A stretch of DNA of 21,988 nt from Pelargonium nanum (Eukaryota > Streptophyta > Magnoliopsida > Geraniales > Geraniaceae), in the NCBI GenBank assembly GCA_036897485.1, contig JAYMTF010001658.1, positions 1-21,988 of the forward strand, read 5' to 3'. The position numbers and the translations under genes were made by a program. The notes below the pieces were generated by a model. It had not been told where the DNA came from, ran no database searches, and saw only the letters and a list, made by a program, of their open reading frames with translations. Below, in pieces: positions 20,401 to 21,988 of the stretch. Each line of letters opens with the position of its first letter. Position 1 is the first letter of the stretch.

Positions 20401-21634
20401 TCCGTATTCATATCAATTTTGATGTATCTTTGTAGGTACTGTAGTCAATCATTGGTTCGGCTCTGTCAAGGAAAAAGTTGATAAAAGGAATCTTGACTTG
20501 ATGGGAAGAAAACTGATATCTTTTATCGTCAAACTAATTACATTTTTCCGGGGTTTTAGCTTTGGATTTTGGAGAAGACAAAACAACATTTCTCCATCTA
20601 ATCTGATTGTAAGCAATGTGCATAGCCCTTCACCAGTTGTTGAATCTGTTCAACCTGTCAATGAATATTATCGTGTTCTTCCATGTATTCAACGTCTTGA
20701 GACATTAGAGAAAGTGTTTGAAGAACTTAGCAGCAAGCGTGCTGAAATTCCTTTGGAAAAAGAGCAAATCCTTATGGAATCTTTGGACAGAATCAAATCT
20801 GTTGAGATGGACCTTGATAAAACAAAGAGGGTAAGTACTATTCTACCTCGGTTGGGTTTTGATAGTTTTGGCTCTTGACTGCATTAACGGGTAATACTTT
20901 CATATCCATGTTATTATCTCAGGTACTTCATGCTACGGTGATGAAGCAACTTCAGATTTCTGAGTTACTGGAGCACTTACAGGAGTCCACATGTCATGTA
21001 AGTCACTCTCTGAACATTGACACGCAGTCCATAATAATTTGATCTCTAAGCTCGATTACTATCCGAATGAGATAGAATCAGTAGAGGTGTGGTCCATTTT
21101 GATGCTTACCTTCCTTATTTCCATGTTTGTGAAATAGAAAACAGCTATTTTGTCCGTCCATCCCATTGCCGCACTTACAAGAAAAATCTTGTTCTGACTT
21201 GTACAACAGAATTTCAACATTGTCTCCTGCATGTGTCAATTTTTATTTTATTTCGTGTGGAAGGACTTATCATCAAGTATCTTTGGTCTGATTTATGGCG
21301 GTTTGGTTGAAACATTTTATCACTAGATTCAGAATTGCTTACATAAGCCTGAGAAGTAGGTTTAACTAAAAAGAAAAATGATCTTCATTATTATGGCAAA
21401 CTATTCTATCAGTCATGGTTGGTCTCCCTATATACCTAACAAACTAAACCGAAGAAAATGTGCACGTCAGTTTGTCACTATGCAACTTAAGTACTTTTCA
21501 CCCGTACAAGGCATCAATCTCAGGAGAGTCTTAGATTACATTTCAAACTTGACTCAACTTTTGTCGCCTTTCAATTCTGATATTGTTTAGGATCTTTGTT
21601 GCAGCAAAGAAGGTTATTTTGTTCAAAATCATGA
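17403..21634 (+). CDS. SFH14: SEC14-nodulin phosphatidylinositol-transfer protein (SFH14-like)
   Basis: Exons: 17403-17409, 17581-17884, 18016-18115, 18356-18622, 18938-19015, 19106-19210, 19297-19346, 19423-19522, 19669-19767, 19858-19974, 20065-20224, 20436-20830, 20923-20997, 21605-21634. All GT-AG and in frame: 1,887 nt, 628 residues plus TGA. The first coding exon is 7 nt (ATG TCA G), and the junction restores [12 protein letters not shown], typical of the family. A basic N-terminus (about 25-60) precedes the CRAL-TRIO N-helices (about 75-130, RFLKARE at 104-110) and the SEC14 lipid-binding fold (about 145-315; [52 protein letters not shown]). A Ser-rich linker, a hydrophobic-basic patch (about 488-510) and a coiled coil (about 548-616) form the nodulin-like tail ending RRLFCSKS. 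Known role of the family: presenting phosphatidylinositol to lipid kinases at membranes in polarised growth. Substrate here is inferred. Confidence 0.94.
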
Positions 21635-21934
21635 AGATTGACAGTGAAATGAACAATACTGACAGAATGGAATCACACGCGGGCGGGCTTGGCTTGGCAT
21701 GGCTTGATTCGTAGGGGCAACATACTCGGAAAGCGTTTTAACTACTAAACCTTTTATTTTACTTACCCTCAAAGTTAAAAACCCTTTGTCTCTCCCTTCC
21801 ACAGCTTTGTAATTTACTTATTAACAGTTTTAAGCTGTACCCTGCTCAGCTCCCAAACATTGTAGAGAAGAAAAAGTTAATGGAAAATGTTTTATAGTGT
21901 AGCATCTTCTTGATCTCCACCCATGATTGTATAG
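21635..21934 (+). other. 3' UTR and flank of the SFH14-like gene
   Basis: No further coding exon is seen. The CCTTTTATTTTAC (about 21750) and GAAAATGTTTTATAG (about 21883) tracts could serve polyadenylation. A short reiteration of GGCTT (GGGCTTGGCTTGGCATGGCTTG, about 21686-21707) stands out from the AT-rich background. Confidence 0.45.
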
Positions 21935-21988
21935 TTAGGTACCGTTTGGATTAGAGTTTTTGGTTTGGGAATGGGAATGGAGAATGGG
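21935..21988. repeat. Start of a GTTTGG-type repeat, cut by the window end
   Basis: TTAGGTACCGTTTGGATTAGAG followed by GGTTTGGGAATGGGAATGG resembles the terminus of a short DNA element common in plant genomes (GTACCGTTTGG... with GGGAATGGGAATG). Only the left edge is present, so length and target duplication cannot be checked. Confidence 0.35.

Noticed and set aside
21591..21650. Alternative last exon of the SFH14-like gene from the TTTAG acceptor ending at 21590
   Set aside because: It would end in the peptide [12 protein letters not shown] and onward, which does not resemble the family. The GCAG acceptor at 21604 gives QRRLFCSKS, matching the known RRLFC-type tail.
1..21988. CRISPR array, operon or prokaryotic mobile system
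   Set aside because: Genes are intron-bearing and widely spaced, and no regularly spaced identical repeats exist. The window is plant nuclear DNA.

Overview
This window is nuclear DNA of a flowering plant, most likely a core eudicot. The evidence is GT-AG introns in AT-rich DNA, plant-specific protein families, Stowaway-like elements, LTR pieces and a fragment of plastid rpoB. No species can be named from the sequence. All exon models below were built by eye from reading frame, splice sites and remembered family sequences.

Three protein-coding genes are supported. (1) On the + strand, 1050-6397, seven coding exons encode a 292-residue STAR/Quaking-type KH RNA-binding protein close to Arabidopsis At4g26480/At5g56140. 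(2) On the - strand, 7795-6854, four exons encode a 228-residue four-EF-hand calcium sensor close to CML21 (At4g26470). It converges on gene 1 with 456 bp between stop codons. (3) On the + strand, 17403-21634, fourteen coding exons encode a 628-residue SEC14-nodulin phosphatidylinositol-transfer protein close to SFH14 (At5g56160). Its leader probably has an intron and carries two overlapping upstream ORFs. The genes do not form a pathway. Their shared neighbourhood looks like conserved synteny, because the relatives lie next to each other on two duplicated Arabidopsis blocks.

Between the calcium sensor and the SFH gene lie about 8.5 kb without a recognisable host gene, built from repeat debris. 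In order: a 26-bp direct repeat; a TA-flanked Stowaway-like MITE (8346-8680) with a tRNA-like SINE head inside it and a second decayed copy beside it; two more SINE-like heads; microsatellites; a degenerate plastid rpoB fragment (11538-11705, minus strand); a second, larger Stowaway-like element (12220-12692) with an internal duplication; an LTR with its own CAAT/TATA promoter (12885-13612 or to 13658); and a possible short Copia-type LTR ending near 14085. Two oppositely oriented AT-rich repeats flank much of this (about 11083 and 14990).

I found no strong case for an undescribed system. The points most worth a second look are the rpoB insertion, the nested repeats, the LTR promoter, the uORF pair before the SFH start, and the synteny pattern.
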